From assembly GCA_015680685.1 (NCBI GenBank), contig MNCI01023969.1, forward strand, positions 65,719 through 129,718: a stretch of DNA of 64,000 nt, read 5' to 3'. The DNA is from Gnetum montanum (taxonomy: Eukaryota > Streptophyta > Gnetopsida > Gnetales > Gnetaceae). Shown here one piece after another: positions 26,254-37,740 of this stretch. The translations under genes and the position numbers were made by a program. How positions within the stretch are numbered: position 1 is the stretch's first letter; each line of letters starts with the position of its first letter. The notes under the pieces are model-generated. The model made no database searches and was not told the DNA's origin. It saw only the letters and a list, made by a program, of their open reading frames with translations.

Positions 26254-26766
26254 TGTGATGATGCTACCCTTAGAAAACACCATTCGACACCACCTGAGAG
26301 TCCCAAAAATAGAAATGAGTGAGAGAGGATGGACTCAAGGTGAATTATACCTTAAAGCTTAGCAACTTGTATCACAGCATAGCATATAACCCATTAAGTA
26401 ATGGTTAAACATGTTAGTACTATCATAAACATTAATTACACAATCAAACCATCCAAATGTAGACACACAAATACCCAAAATAAGTGCACAACATACCAAC
26501 ATCCCTAAAAGGACTACGATATGTTCCTATGCTAACACATCTAGTCCTAAGCCCAACTCCAAAAAGAGGTCAGTGGCTTAAGCATCGAAGCCAAAGCTCC
26601 TTTGCAAGCCTACATGTCTTTGTAATGAGGTTCACAAGGAATCAAGGCCTATGTAATTTTAAGTAATGATTAAAGTAACATAGAACCCAAAGGATCTCCA
26701 TGCTCCTCTAGCCCCTGTTCTAAAGGAAAACAGTCTTTGATCCAACAACAAGGCATATTTTCCTAT
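26254..26766 (-). repeat. Truncated 5' LTR of element C
   Basis: It matches 20118 to about 20625 of the shared LTR, including CATAGCATAT and ACAAGGCAT-TTTTCCTA, then breaks off at 26766 where unlike sequence begins. Confidence 0.75.
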
Positions 26767-26776
26767 AGGGGAAGGG

Positions 26777-27480
26777 GTTGTTGGAACTTTGAAATAATTG
26801 CAATATAGGTATACCCCAAGATATATAGTTCAATTATAATTTTATAACCCATCATTTTCCACTAGAATTGAACCCATAACTTAGAGCTTTCAAATCAAGA
26901 GTCTAGGGTGAATTATGACTCAAAAACTACAATAATACGTTAGCATATCAAAGACTGCATAACACAAATTAGTCCAAAGGTTACACAAAGTATAATCACA
27001 TAAGAGATTGGACCATAATACCAACACACACAAACACCACAAACAACCCAAACACACAAGAAGATACAATAATACTCAAGTTAGCTAAGGTGCACTTCTA
27101 GACTAAAGCAAGTAGCCCTAACCCCTTGCTCTAAAGAATAGGATAATTGCATGCATATCCTAGCAATGCAGTACACAAGGAATCTAGGCTCTGTACCTTT
27201 TAAAGGATGCGATGCATCAAAAGGCTTAGCCTACATATCTTAGTGACTTAGTATGCAAAGAATTAGGGTGATTGTAGTAGAGGGGATGTGTCAAACCCAA
27301 AATATTTTGACTATAGATACACTTGAGTATATATAGCCAAAATGATACATTAGAAGACCTCAAATTGTTGAGACAAGGCTAAGATGATGATGATGATGAT
27401 ACAAGAATATCCTTTCGACCCCTATTCTAGAAGGAAATAGTCTTCAAACCACACACAAGGCATACTCTATTAACTTAGTT
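26777..27480 (-). repeat. Diverged LTR related to the A/B/C family
   Basis: It begins TGTTGGAACTTTG directly after C's broken LTR. It repeats the order of words in the A/B/C LTR: GGTGAATTATGACT, CACACAAACACC, CACAAGGAATCTAGG, then CCCCTATTCTAGAAGGAAA and ACACAAGGCATAC near 27430-27470. A (GAT)n run lies at 27381-27400. The right edge is uncertain. Confidence 0.5.
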
Positions 27481-30256
27481 TGTATCAACAACCTATTGAA
27501 ATAACCTACATAACTAAAATACATTTACCTATCATCAATATATCTTTGAACATGTCCACTATAAAACCATAGAGAGAGTGTGGAAGAGTACTTCTTATTA
27601 GTGGGTTGAAGGATACTCCCATAGAGGTCTAACTTGGATCTCATCCTATGTTAACCATCAAGCCCTTTAAAAACTGCATAGCCCTCATTCCCTAATTTCG
27701 GGTGTATCATACGGTTAATATCTCTATTTTTTATATAGTAATTGCTATTTTTTATTTTAACTGGCTAGACCGATGTCTAAAAAGGCACAAAAAAACATTA
27801 CTATTGAATATAGGAAAAAATTCATCAGCATGGAGGTAACAGAATTCTATGGAGGAGTTATACATAAGAGTTGGGAGTTGGGTGTGATTCAGTTATGAAT
27901 TACAAATAAAATGGCTCTGGGTTATAACCATGTTCATTAAAAGCAAAGATAGACTGGAAAAGCTCTACTATTTAATCTTGTTACTGAACTGAAATTAATA
28001 ATGATTTTTCTCTTGTTCAAGAGTTGACCGTCTTTTATGCCAAGAGTTATTTGAAAACCCCTTCTATTAGTTTATTAGATAGCTAAATTTCCTTTTTGTT
28101 TACTACTAGTGAAGTATCAAATGGATAGTAGTGTGGATCTGACAGCTGCATCATGAACAGTCCTACATACAATCCATTATTAAGAAAATGGATCAAAACG
28201 ATTGAAGAAAGCTAAGCGTCAGATTGCCATAATGGTATTTAAAACCTTGCAAGCATACATCTTTGATCATGAGGTAGGCATGAATAATTATGACTTACGC
28301 AAAAGAAAGACTATACTTTTAACCATGTACTAGAAGCAAGAACAGTTCAACTGAAACATAAGTAGCAATTATCATCGTTATTGGTATCATCAACCTAGCC
28401 TCATCTCATCTATATGAAAGATAGATTTTATGAATTCTGTTTCTCCAACTATTCCCTCTTACATCTTCTTGTGCGGCTCTGCTCCTAGATTTGTTTCTCC
28501 TTGAACTATGAAGCTCCTTTGGGTAAAAGCCATTCTGTTTGCATTGAACAAGGCCAAACCGTCTTTACCAACTTTTTTCACTTTTCTTGGGTAGACAAAA
28601 AAGCCAAGAATTTTAAAACTTCCTTTTACATAGTCATTTCCAATTTAGTCCTCTCTTCATCCTTATCATCCATCTCTACTTACATAGCTGAGCTAATTAT
28701 TGACATTTTGGGTTCTTAACAGAGGGCCTCATTATTGTTTTATAAAATCTATCGTCAGGTTTGAGATTCTATGATCAAATTGGATTTCACTATCTCTCCA
28801 TTTTTTGATTCATTAATAGCATCCTTTTTAATCTCTTCATCATTTTGCATGATAACCTAGTTAACAAAAACAACCACTTTATCCAATTTCTTAACCGAAT
28901 TTAACTATAGTTTCTTCCATGTATGATTTTCCAAATTTGCAATCCATATATTCAGTTTTACTTCTGCTTTTTTTAAAAAAATTTGACAAATTTCTCTCAA
29001 GCTCCATCTTCTTCTTATCAAATAATTCCTTTCATCTATGAATCAGCACCATATGCTTTACCAACAGCAACCACCAAGAGATATCCTCTTGAATATTTCT
29101 GGTCAAGTCACCCATAACGTAACATCAAGTGTTCAATTCCTAGATCATTTCACTGTACTCTAGACTGTGTTGGAAATAATCATTTTATAGAGTTTAGTAG
29201 TTATGATAATCTGAAATGACATAATATTCTGACTATTGAAATAAAATGTTTTTCAGCACTGTATTATTCTATTATAACCACGCCATTTCCTAGTTACTTT
29301 AAACTCTCTGATAAAATTACATTTTGAGCATAATACTTTAGTAGAAAGACTGATTATATATTTCAGCAAACATCCTTGCTAAATAAATGACCAGTGGAAG
29401 AACTTTAAAACACTAGTTTTTACTGTAGTAAACATTGCAAGTATAAGCAATGCATGAACATTACATGTTCAATGCAAGGTTTCTAAAAATGTAATAATTT
29501 ATGTAAAACTGGTTGAATCAATGTACAGTTGTTTGTTATAAAATCCATCACCAAAGAAGTCAACTGGTTAGGGTAGGGAATAACTTGCAGCTATAAAAAC
29601 ATGGACATCTAGATTTCTCAAAAACTGAAAAAAGGAAGGCAATAATGATCTGATTTGATTCTTAGGATAGTGAAAATGAAACTCCTTATTATATCCAAGA
29701 AAAGACTCCATGATCTACTGAACAAATGAATGTATAACATAAAATACCTCAATAAAGCGGTCGACTACAATAACAAGAAAATTAAAGTCAGCAAGATTAG
29801 TAGCTGTCACATTCTACCTTTTTTTCTCGTTTAACACAAAAAAATCTTGTTCTAATAGTTAAAGCTCAAACTCATCTTAACGATTTAAAATAACCCAAGC
29901 TTAACTTCTTATTAAGAATACATGTCTATAATAGGCTACGTGAATCTTTTGCATAACCTGAATGGAACAAGGATCTACTAAATTCCTAGGCAGGGTGACC
30001 ATACTGGTGGACGAAATTTGCGAGCAGGAAACGACTTGGACTTAATTTAACCCGGGGCTATCTCTAAACTTCAAAGTTTTCCTTTGAAGTAAAATTCATA
30101 GAAATAGAACCAATGCTAAGAATGCACTGTGTAAAAAATGGACATACAAATTCATAGGTCTTGAAATGCCTACAACAATAATCTTGATAAGCTAACAGAC
30201 TGGCCTAACCAACCATCCACTCAGTTGCAATTCTTATCAATTTTTGTCAGTTGCAT

Positions 30257-30330
30257 AATTATAGTATTCTAAACCTATCTTGTACTTTCTATCAATTATA
30301 GTATTTTAAACCTATCCTATACTTTGTGTG
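30257..30330. repeat. Two 37-bp tandem units
   Basis: AATTATAGTATTCTAAACCT (30257) and AATTATAGTATTTTAAACCT (30294) start adjacent 37-bp units with few differences. Confidence 0.85.
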
Positions 30331-30363
30331 ATCATACTTTTACTTGTGTGATCATCATTTTAC
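30324..30363. repeat. Two 20-bp tandem units
   Basis: TTGTGTGATCATACTTTTAC at 30324 is followed directly by TTGTGTGATCATCATTTTAC. It overlaps the end of the 37-bp tandem. Confidence 0.85.
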
Positions 30364-31154
30364 GTGTGCTTCAATTTATTATGTGATTATAGCATGACTT
30401 TTGGGATGTTCAACCTGAAATATTTTTTAACCAATATTTAACCCTAAGAAATATAGTCAAATTAGAAATTTATAACTTAGTATTCCTCACCAGAATTACA
30501 TGCAATTTCCAAATTAAAAGTCTTACCTCTTACAACTAAGGTAACACCTCATTGATTATAGCATGATGTTTGTACTACAATAACATGAAATCTTAGGTTA
30601 TGTTAAAGAATTTCATAGTATTAATAAATTTTTTATATTAAATCTTATATTAGCAGAAATCAGCCATTAGATGTTGGGCTTGACCGAAATAAAGCCTTCA
30701 GCAATTCTTGTGCAAATCATGACTTAAAAAGAGACGTTGTTTAAAATTTTTGCACTGATGATCAAAACTTAATTGTACGTAACGGCGAGATCGAGAGGCA
30801 AGGGTGTTCTATGGAAAGGTGTGGGCAAGAGATGCATTTTGCTATGGGAATTTGCGATTTTTCTTCTATGGATGAAATCGGGTGTTTTTTTGATCGGTAT
30901 CATCGCACAGCTGGACCATTGCTGCATATAGGGTTTCCGGACTACGCCTTGTGCTAACGCATTCTGGGCCCCAAACCAGCAAGTGCTTGAATGGGTTTTG
31001 CAGCATTGCATGTGGGATCTTTGCCTTCTACAGTGCCTGTGTCATCCGTTAATAAGTACCCGATGAGTTTGTTCCATTGTGTTTTGTTTCTTTTTATAAT
31101 ATTTTCTCTATTTTGATTTTCTGAATTGGCTAGGCTTAGGCTCAACGGGTCTGC

Positions 31155-32330
31155 ATGACCCAATCTGTTTTGTCTTCTTGCTTTGATGTTGGAGGAAAAA
31201 AACGTAAAATAATGGAATCCTCCAACGTTGACTCACAGCCTATTGACAACTCCACCAACATGAATGCTAATGATTCTATTTTATGTTTTGATTTTCCTGA
31301 AGACATCTTTGATCAAACGGTACAAACCTTTACTCACCTTTACACAATTGGCTTCTTCACTGGTAGGATTCCTTCTGCCTTAGTGTTCTAGGATTGGGTT
31401 AAAAATTTTTGGGAACCCTGTAATATCAGAATAACCTTAGCTTCCAATCTTACGAGAGGTTTTTTTCTGTTCGCTTTTGAAACTAAGGCTATGGCAAAGT
31501 TCGTGAAACAACAGTCAATTTGGGATGTTTATGGATCCTTTTTAGTCCTTCAACCCTACAAGGAGGATTTCGATCCTGAAAAAGCAAGCAAAAGTATTTT
31601 TCCAATCTGGATTGAATTTCCAGGACTCCCTCCTCATTTTTCTCCCCATGTTGATATCCTTGCTGCATAGGTTGGGGAAGTGATCGGTATGGAGGCCTTT
31701 TCAGGTTTCCGTCCATGACCAACTCGAAGAGTGTGCATTAAAATAGATATGCAAAAGCCACGTCCTAATTCACTGGAAGTTAATGTAAAATGAAAGACTT
31801 TTGTTCAGAAAATTTCATATCTTACACTTTCTAACCATTTTTACTATTGTCTCGATTTGAACCACCGTAAAGCTCAATGTCCAAAGTTACTAGCTAAGCT
31901 TGAAGCTGAGCAAATTTTAGCAGAACAAGTTAGTGAAAAACTAAAAAAATCAAAACATATCTTAGGACATAGGCAAGGATACTGTCGAGGTTCACTCAAC
32001 TAAACCTCCTTCTTCGGATTCTAAGGTGTCTGACATGGAAGATATGAGAATCAACGATACTGATGTCACTAAGACTCCTCTTAACCATGAAGGGGCCCCA
32101 GCAGACACTACTAGTGGCTGGGAGCATGTTACCCAGAAATCTTATGCCTCAGTCACACAAGATAACCCTATCTCAGTGCTTTTCCTAAAGGGCATCGATC
32201 ATCGATTGGTGCTAGCCAATCCATTAACAAAAGAAAAAGTGCTCGGCGTCCTCTAGTTAACAACTTTGAATCTAGGAATTCTTTTAAGGCCTTGGTGGTT
32301 GAGGAGGATCTTCCTTCTTCTACACAAATC
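31155..32330 (+). pseudogene. LINE 1 ORF1 (DUF4283-like, CCHC knuckle)
   Basis: The ORF starts MTQSVLSSCFDVGGKKRK at 31155 and runs with stops at 31389, 31668 and 31717. The central part is DUF4283-like (IWDVYGSFLVLQPYKEDFDP, then FPIWIEFPGLPPHF). A knuckle follows near 31850 (FYYCLDLNHRKAQCP), with the first cysteine of the C-x2-C pair replaced by tyrosine. The tail is acidic and ends just before ORF2. ORF1 proteins of plant L1s bind RNA in the retrotransposition particle. Confidence 0.75.
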
Positions 32331-32332
32331 CA

Positions 32333-35300
32333 ATGAAGTGTTGTTCATGGAATGTTAGGGACATCTCAAACCCTCATAGACGATATATAATTCGAGATTA
32401 TATTCAGAGACATTCCTTTGATGTTTTTTGTCTTCAAGAAGTTAAAATCCAAGGATTCAATCTTCAAATTTGCTGCCAGAGCATTTTTCCCAATAGTTCT
32501 TATATTTCTACCCACCATGAACATGGTAAAGGGGGGGGGGGCTATAATGTTTCTCCATAATAAGTGACAGGAGTCTGTTCTTGATCACGGTTGTGATAAT
32601 TTAGGGCATTGTAGTTGGGTTTGATTACGGTACGCTAATGAGATCTTAGGGATTGTCTCCATTTATGCTCCTTGTCACTCAACTAATCGGAAGCTCTTGT
32701 GGAATTGACTCAAGCACAACTTACCCAAAGCTAAATGGATTATTGTAGGGGACTTCAACATGACTGAGCATCCAAAGGATAAATTTGGAGGGCAAAGAGG
32801 TGGTTTAGATAACAGGGAGCTTTCTGAGTGGCTCTCATTGAAACGTCAAGTAAAGTTGCAAGAAGCTAATGAAAACTATTCCTCTTCTAGTACTTCTAAC
32901 TAGTTTACTTGGAGTAATGCTAGACATGGTGCATCCTACATCTCTTCTTGGTTGGATCAGGTTTATCTATCTACTAATCCCCTTATTCATTTTACTTCTA
33001 CCAATGGTGCCCCTGTCCAAGCAGATTATACCCAGGTTTTGTCAGATCATTATACTATTCATTGGTCTCTTTCCCACTCTGGGAACTCCTACTTTTCTAA
33101 CGATCTTTATATTTTTAACATTGCCTTTCTTCATAGTAACTCCCTTTGCTCTCTATTGATGCAAATATGGAATTTGCATCCTAAACCCCTTGGTGAAGAT
33201 GGTTGGACAAGTCCAACCTTCATAAGGAAATCTCCTTACTTCAAAATACGATTAATAAAGATAAAGCTACTGAGGCTCACTTTAGTCGTTTGAAACTTGC
33301 CAAAGAGAACCTACGTATAATGGATCACTATGAAGCTATAGGTGCTAACGTCCGTGCTCATCTCTCTTGGCTCCGCATGGGTGACCAGGCTACTAATGGC
33401 TTTTTTCGTCTCCTCATAGGGGGGAACTCGTCCCATAAAATTTCAGCTATTCAAGTCAAAGATAATATCTTCACCTCCAAGGATGACATTTTATAGGCCT
33501 TCTTTGAGTTTTACTCTCAAACTTTTCAAAAAGAGGCGATTGACCCCATTGCAGTGAATACTTGCTTAGGAGCTATTACTCTTTTTAATTGCTCCATCTT
33601 TGGTGATGCTTCTCTTCTTTTTAAACAGGATCTTGGAAATGCTGTTCAACAACTCCACAATGGTAAAGCCCCTGGTATGGATGGCCTTCCCATAGAATTT
33701 TTTAAGAAATTTTGGCCTACTCTTCAAGACATTGTCTATAGTGTGTATAAGGAAGCTCTTAGGGAACGATCCTTTGGTAAGCAAATTAATGTTGGTATTA
33801 TTAAGCTTCTCCCCAAGTCAGGAGATTGTATGAGCATAAGTAATTGGTGCCCTATCACTCTTTTAAATGTTATCTATAAAATAGTTTCCAAATCTATAGC
33901 TAATAAACTTAAACCTTTTCTTTCTCATCTTATAAGGAAGGAGCAAACCGGTTTTGTTCAAGGCAGGTATATTTTAGACAATGTTGTTACTGCTATTGAG
34001 GGCTTGCACTAGGCTTCTTCCACTAATCAAATCACCATACTTCTTAAGCTTGATTTTGCTAAAGCTTATGACATGCTTGATTGGTCCTTTTTAAAAAGTA
34101 TAGTCAAACACCATAACTTAGGTAATTTTTTTGAGAGACATATCGATCTTGTTTTGTCAGAGGCCTCTTCAGTCATTTGCATTAATGGATCCTTCTCTAA
34201 GGTCATTGAGCTTCAAAAATTAGTTCGACGGGGATGCCCTTTAGCCCCTTATCTTTTCATCCTGGTTGTTGATGCTCTTGGAGCTGTTCTTAGATCTCAT
34301 AATGAATCTATGCAGCTAAGAGGTATCTCTCTTCCACAACAAGGAAAGGATCTTGTTTACAACCAGTTTGCAGATGATACTTTTTTCACTTTGATTAAGG
34401 ACCATAATAATTTTAACACTGCGTTGCACTGCATAGACATCTACTGTAGATCCTCAGGAGCTAAGATCAATTGGAACAAAATGCAAGCCATCCGATCTAG
34501 CTTCTCTCCTAGGCCTCCTTGGACTTATCATTTTGATATCAAGTGGCTATCTCCTACTAATAATTTCACCCTCTTAGGCATCCCTATTGCTTTATTTGCT
34601 ACTCCCACTACCATATGGAACAATGTGGTGGAACAGGTGAAACATAAAGCTTTGAAATGGACTTCTAAACCCTTATCTCTTGCAGGTAGATTTATCGTAG
34701 TTAATCATATTTTGAGCTCCACTCATGTTTATTACTCTTCCTTTATGGCTTCTTCCAAATCTTCCTTTCAATGCATTAACAACATTCTTAGGAATTTCCT
34801 TTGGGGGAATAAGGATGAGCACAAAGCTTTTCATTGAGTAGCTTGGGATACTTGCACTTTAAGTAAAGAACACGGGGGCTTAGGCCTTGCCTCTATTGAG
34901 CACCAAAGTATTCTCTTGGCCTCCAAATGGGTGACTCGGTGTATTGAAGGAGATGAAGCTTGAAAGATCCTTTTTAGGCATAACATCTCGTCTTGGTATT
35001 CACCATAGATGGCAAAATACTCATTGGAGCAATTGGATCATTAGTGAAGGCTCTCAGAAGATCAAAGGTTCTTTCTGGTTTAAGCAAATTTGGTGGTGTT
35101 GGAGCCAATTTAGAGGCTTGTTGCAATGGAAACCTTCCTAGATAAGCTTGCACTCTCTGTTGACACACTCGATATGGTGGTCCCCTATTTTTAAAAAGAA
35201 TGTAGGTTGTCTTTATGATGAATTCTCTCATAGAGCCAATCGTTTTGCTGACCACAATCTCCACCATATTGATCAATTATATACTATTAGAAATGATTCT

Positions 35301-35870
35301 CCTACCCTCTCTTGGACACATGCGAAAGTAAAATGGGGGTTTCAAGGACAAGAGATTATCATTTACCAACACATAGAACAAGTTCTTTCCAACTTTGTTG
35401 TGCATAAGTTGCATACTAATACTCCTTGGTATGAAGATTGGTTTTGGCATGACAGTTCCCTCTTCGCTCTTTACACATCTCTAAAGCCAAATCTTGGTTT
35501 CATATGCAAGTTTTTCAATTCTCCACTCTAAATAGACGTTGGAGTTTACATCTTGAGTAGACGTTGGAGTTTACATCTTGAGGACCACCAGTGGAAAACT
35601 ATTTTTCGTCGGATTTGGACTTCCAAGGCCCAACCTAAGCACCGTTTCTTTTTTTGGTCCTTGGTTCATCAAGGTCTTCCCATCTGACAAAGGCTTCATT
35701 TCTTAGGAATTGATCATCCTAAATGCCCCATTTGTAAAGCAGATGACTCTTCAACATGTCTTTTGGGATTGCTCATTCTCGGCATGTCTTTTGTAAAGGA
35801 AACTTGATATATTGGTCGAAATATTATCACCAAAATCTCGGCATTTAAGCAATACATGATGTTAAAGTGG
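32333..35870 (+). pseudogene. LINE 1 ORF2: endonuclease, reverse transcriptase, zf-RVT tail
   Basis: It starts MKCCSWNVRDISNPHRR. Endonuclease marks are CLQEVK, IIVGDFNM (about 32750), WLDQVYLS (32952) and SDHYTIHW (33040). A run of 11 G at 32531-32541 shifts the frame. Reverse transcriptase runs 33554-34837 with one stop at 34010: GKAPGMDGLPIEFFKKFW, LDFAKAYDMLDW, RRGCPLAPYLF, and the catalytic QFADDTFF (about 34363), intact. The C-terminal part has KHRFFFWSLVHQGLP (35640) and LQHVFWDCSFS (35750), the zinc-binding tail of plant LINEs. Other stops include 34837 and 35141. Confidence 0.85.
35533..35582 (+). repeat. 25-bp tandem duplication in LINE 1 ORF2
   Basis: TAGACGTTGGAGTTTACATC starts two adjacent identical 25-bp units. 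It adds 25 bases and so breaks the reading frame. Confidence 0.95.
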
Positions 35871-35874
35871 GTTT

Positions 35875-36524
35875 GTTACCAACCCACTTGGAGACTGGGA
35901 TACCGATTGCATGCCCTTCTTTCTGGCCTGAGCTTTAATCGAAGCACACCTCCTGGAACGCTTGCAGATAGAAGTAGAAGAGCTCAAGTGAACTCTGCGG
36001 AGTCCCTTTTTATTCCGCGGTTGTGGATGCCGACAGACCCCACCGGAATTAGAGAGCATCTGAGTGTTACACGAAGCAACTTTATTGTCGATTCCAGACA
36101 AGGAAACACTCTTGTCTTGTGAGCGTCTATTGTCATCATGAGCGTTGCCGTCCCCCTTCTCCTTGGCTGCTTCTGCGCACGCTGTTGCCTCGGCCACGTC
36201 GACAGTATCATTCTTGCTACATATTTCCCCCGATTTTATCACCGGACAAAAATTCCCAATCAGCTAAATTATCCTTCTTTAACAAATTAGGCAGCATAGT
36301 GAACAGTCGCGGTTTCCGCTGCTTTCTCTGGTGCCTCATGTCGCAGAAGATGTCGAAGAAAGGGCAAGGGTTTGAGTCGTTTTTGAGAAATCATCGATCT
36401 CAAAGCTTAGATCTACATCTACAGGCAACCCTTTGACGGACCGGAGCCTATCCAGCCAACTGACATGCGGTTTCTGCTGAAATATGGAATAATCGTGCAT
36501 TTCTGGTACTCGGACTGCTGCTGC
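35875..36524 (-). pseudogene. Start-codon exon of an unidentified host gene, frame-broken
   Basis: On the minus strand an acceptor-like TTTCAG precedes 36524. The ATG at 36500 opens a 54-codon frame beginning MHDYSIFQQKPHVSWLDRLR and stopping at 36336. In the next frame, 36339-36217 reads on plausibly (RHQRKQRKPRLFTMLPNL, then DNLADWEFLSGDKIGG). From 36242 the first frame is open again for 126 codons (SKNDTVDVAEATACAEAAKE, then a basic KRSRRC segment) to 35862. Composition is GC-richer than the flanks. It looks like one exon with two compensating indels. The protein is not recognised. LINE 1 follows, so the rest is missing or lies beyond it. Confidence 0.5.
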
Positions 36525-36696
36525 CTGAAATTTAGTGCACCATAAGCTAATATAAGGAAGGATTTTATATAATTTTAAAACCTGATGCAGTATTATTCTC
36601 GATCAAATAAGTTCAAGAAACACAATTTATCAGATTTCCTGCTAGATGAAATAGATTAACGTAGAAGACATAGTAAAACGAAGATTGTGCTTATAC
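36525..36696 (-). other. Putative 172-bp intron in the 5' leader
   Basis: The minus strand has TTTAG|GTATAAG at the left edge and a T-rich end AAATTTCAG|GCAGCAG. Length and sites fit a plant intron. Confidence 0.4.
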
Positions 36697-36990
36697 CTAA
36701 ATTTCTCAGAGGACAGAGAATATTCAATTATAGTATTAGCGCATCCTTTTTCTGCAAATGCAAGTATCTTCAATTGGCTAAAATAAGAAATCTCCGTGGC
36801 AACTTCAGCATTTTTTTGAGAGAGTAGTCCAAAACGTAACCTGCAGCGAGATGCGTGTGTATGGGAAAGCTGCGAGCCAAACGAAACGAGTCGCTTGATC
36901 CAGAATCCGAGGCTTCGATAAATGCAGTAAAAAAAATAACAGAGGAGGCTACTGCTGTGGCTAATGCTGATTGATGTGCATGTTCCCACT
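36697..36990 (-). other. Putative 5' exon of the host gene
   Basis: GC-richer minus-strand sequence between the telobox and the donor at 36696. A frame in it is open (GLLSQKNAEVATEIS, then LAFAEKGCANTIIEY), but it does not join the downstream ATG frame in phase. It is probably leader sequence, or coding if another splice is used. Confidence 0.35.
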
Positions 36991-37002
36991 AAACCCTGGC
37001 TT

Positions 37003-37011
37003 TTAGGGTTT
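37003..37011 (-). promoter_or_regulatory. Telobox AAACCCTAA upstream of the host-gene fragment
   Basis: AAACCCTAA on the minus strand is a known motif of plant promoters and 5' leaders, often of housekeeping genes. It sits about 300 bp upstream of the proposed donor, as expected near a transcription start. Confidence 0.5.
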
Positions 37012-37740
37012 CAGCAAAGAATAAAGACGCAAAAATCCAGGATCATGATGCGAATAACTAAAAAGGCTGCTTTTTGTGCTTTGTGAAAGATCCTCCGCAG
37101 TTGAAGCACCATGAGCGACAATGGGAGGAGAATTTGCTGTAAATTTTGAAACGAAACGAATTGAGGCAAATCCAATCACGAACTAATTGCCAAGGAGAGT
37201 CTGCCCTCGCAGACGAATTCGCATTTTTGGCTGAACCAGTGCGCCTGGTTACAAACGTTTAAAGAAAGTTAAACTGCATATTATAATTAACTAAGGGATA
37301 AACAAAGAATAACAATGAGGTGTTATCCTAAGACTCTTGAATTCAAAACTCCAAATTATGGGTTTGATTCCAATGGATAACACTAATTTATAAAATTTTA
37401 ACTACTATGAAAGGTTTGTGTTGGCAATGCTAAGTTATAAAGCTCTCATTGGACTATATACCTTGGGGTGTACCTATATTACAATTAGTTCAACCCCCCA
37501 CCCCAACATACACACCACCCACTACATCCACCCAATAAAAAAACCTAGGTTTGGTTCCTACATCCCTTCCCAGGTCTTTGGGATCCCTCATAAAGGAATG
37601 ATATACAATTTGACCATATTGTGGACATAGTAGGATGCTTAGTCTATGTCAAGTTTTTAAGTTTAATGTATAAACCTAGATTTGCATATTTTGCTTAGTA
37701 TGTTTTGTTGCTCTTGAAAGGTATATTTTTCTTTGAAACC
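37012..37740. other. Host-gene upstream flank and low-complexity DNA
   Basis: GC-moderate flank to about 37260, then AT-rich DNA with a C-rich patch (ACCCCCCACCCC near 37493). A possible SINE head is described separately. No ORF is convincing. Confidence 0.4.
37300..37640 (+). repeat. Possible tRNA-derived SINE-like sequence
   Basis: AACAATGAGGTGTTA (about 37310) is followed some 40 bp later by GGGTTTGATTCC (37360), resembling the A and B boxes of a pol III promoter at tRNA-like spacing. No poly(A) or target duplication was found, so this is weak. Confidence 0.2.

Larger units (their letters stand above)
20118..26766 (-). mobile_element. Chromovirus-type Ty3/gypsy element C
   Basis: Minus-strand element: shared LTR on the left, chromodomain, integrase, RNase H, reverse transcriptase, protease, gag, primer site, and a truncated 5' LTR on the right. 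It is the best preserved of the three by motif. Confidence 0.75.
27481..30770. other. Unassigned stretch with splice-like motifs on the minus strand
   Basis: No retroelement domain was recognised. On the minus strand there are sites that look like plant introns, such as TGACTTTAATTTTCTTGTTA followed by TTGTAG (ending about 29761), and an exon-like frame SCSQISSTSMVTLPRNLVDP (about 30030-29970) ending at CAG before GTTATG. Another trace, MICTRIAEGFISVKPN, is at about 30722-30675. These could be decayed exons of the gene whose 5' end is at 35875-37011, but frames do not join cleanly. Confidence 0.3.
30770..35870 (+). mobile_element. L1-type LINE (LINE 1)
   Basis: Leader, ORF1, ORF2 with endonuclease and reverse transcriptase, and a zinc-finger tail follow in the usual L1 order on the plus strand. 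The coding parts have few stops per domain, so it is younger than LINE 2. No poly(A) tail or target duplication was recognised at either end. The 5' edge is placed where the base composition changes. The 3' edge is near the hairpin at 35872. Confidence 0.8.

Noticed and set aside
28440-29110. Lysine- and glutamate-rich minus-strand text as a gag or coiled-coil gene
   Set aside because: Frames change every few tens of codons and no domain or neighbour supports it. It is left within the unassigned stretch.
35872-35896. Hairpin AAGTGGGTTT/CAACCCACTT as a terminator
   Set aside because: Rho-independent terminators do not apply to plant nuclear DNA. It only marks the LINE 1 boundary.
35862-36242. 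Opposite-strand frames at the host-gene fragment, including 35856-36122 on plus
   Set aside because: The plus frame has no family features; it is the shadow of the minus-strand exon.
36642-36989. 115-codon frame on the minus strand
   Set aside because: It opens at GTG, not ATG, and crosses a good splice donor at 36696. It is better read as leader exon plus intron.
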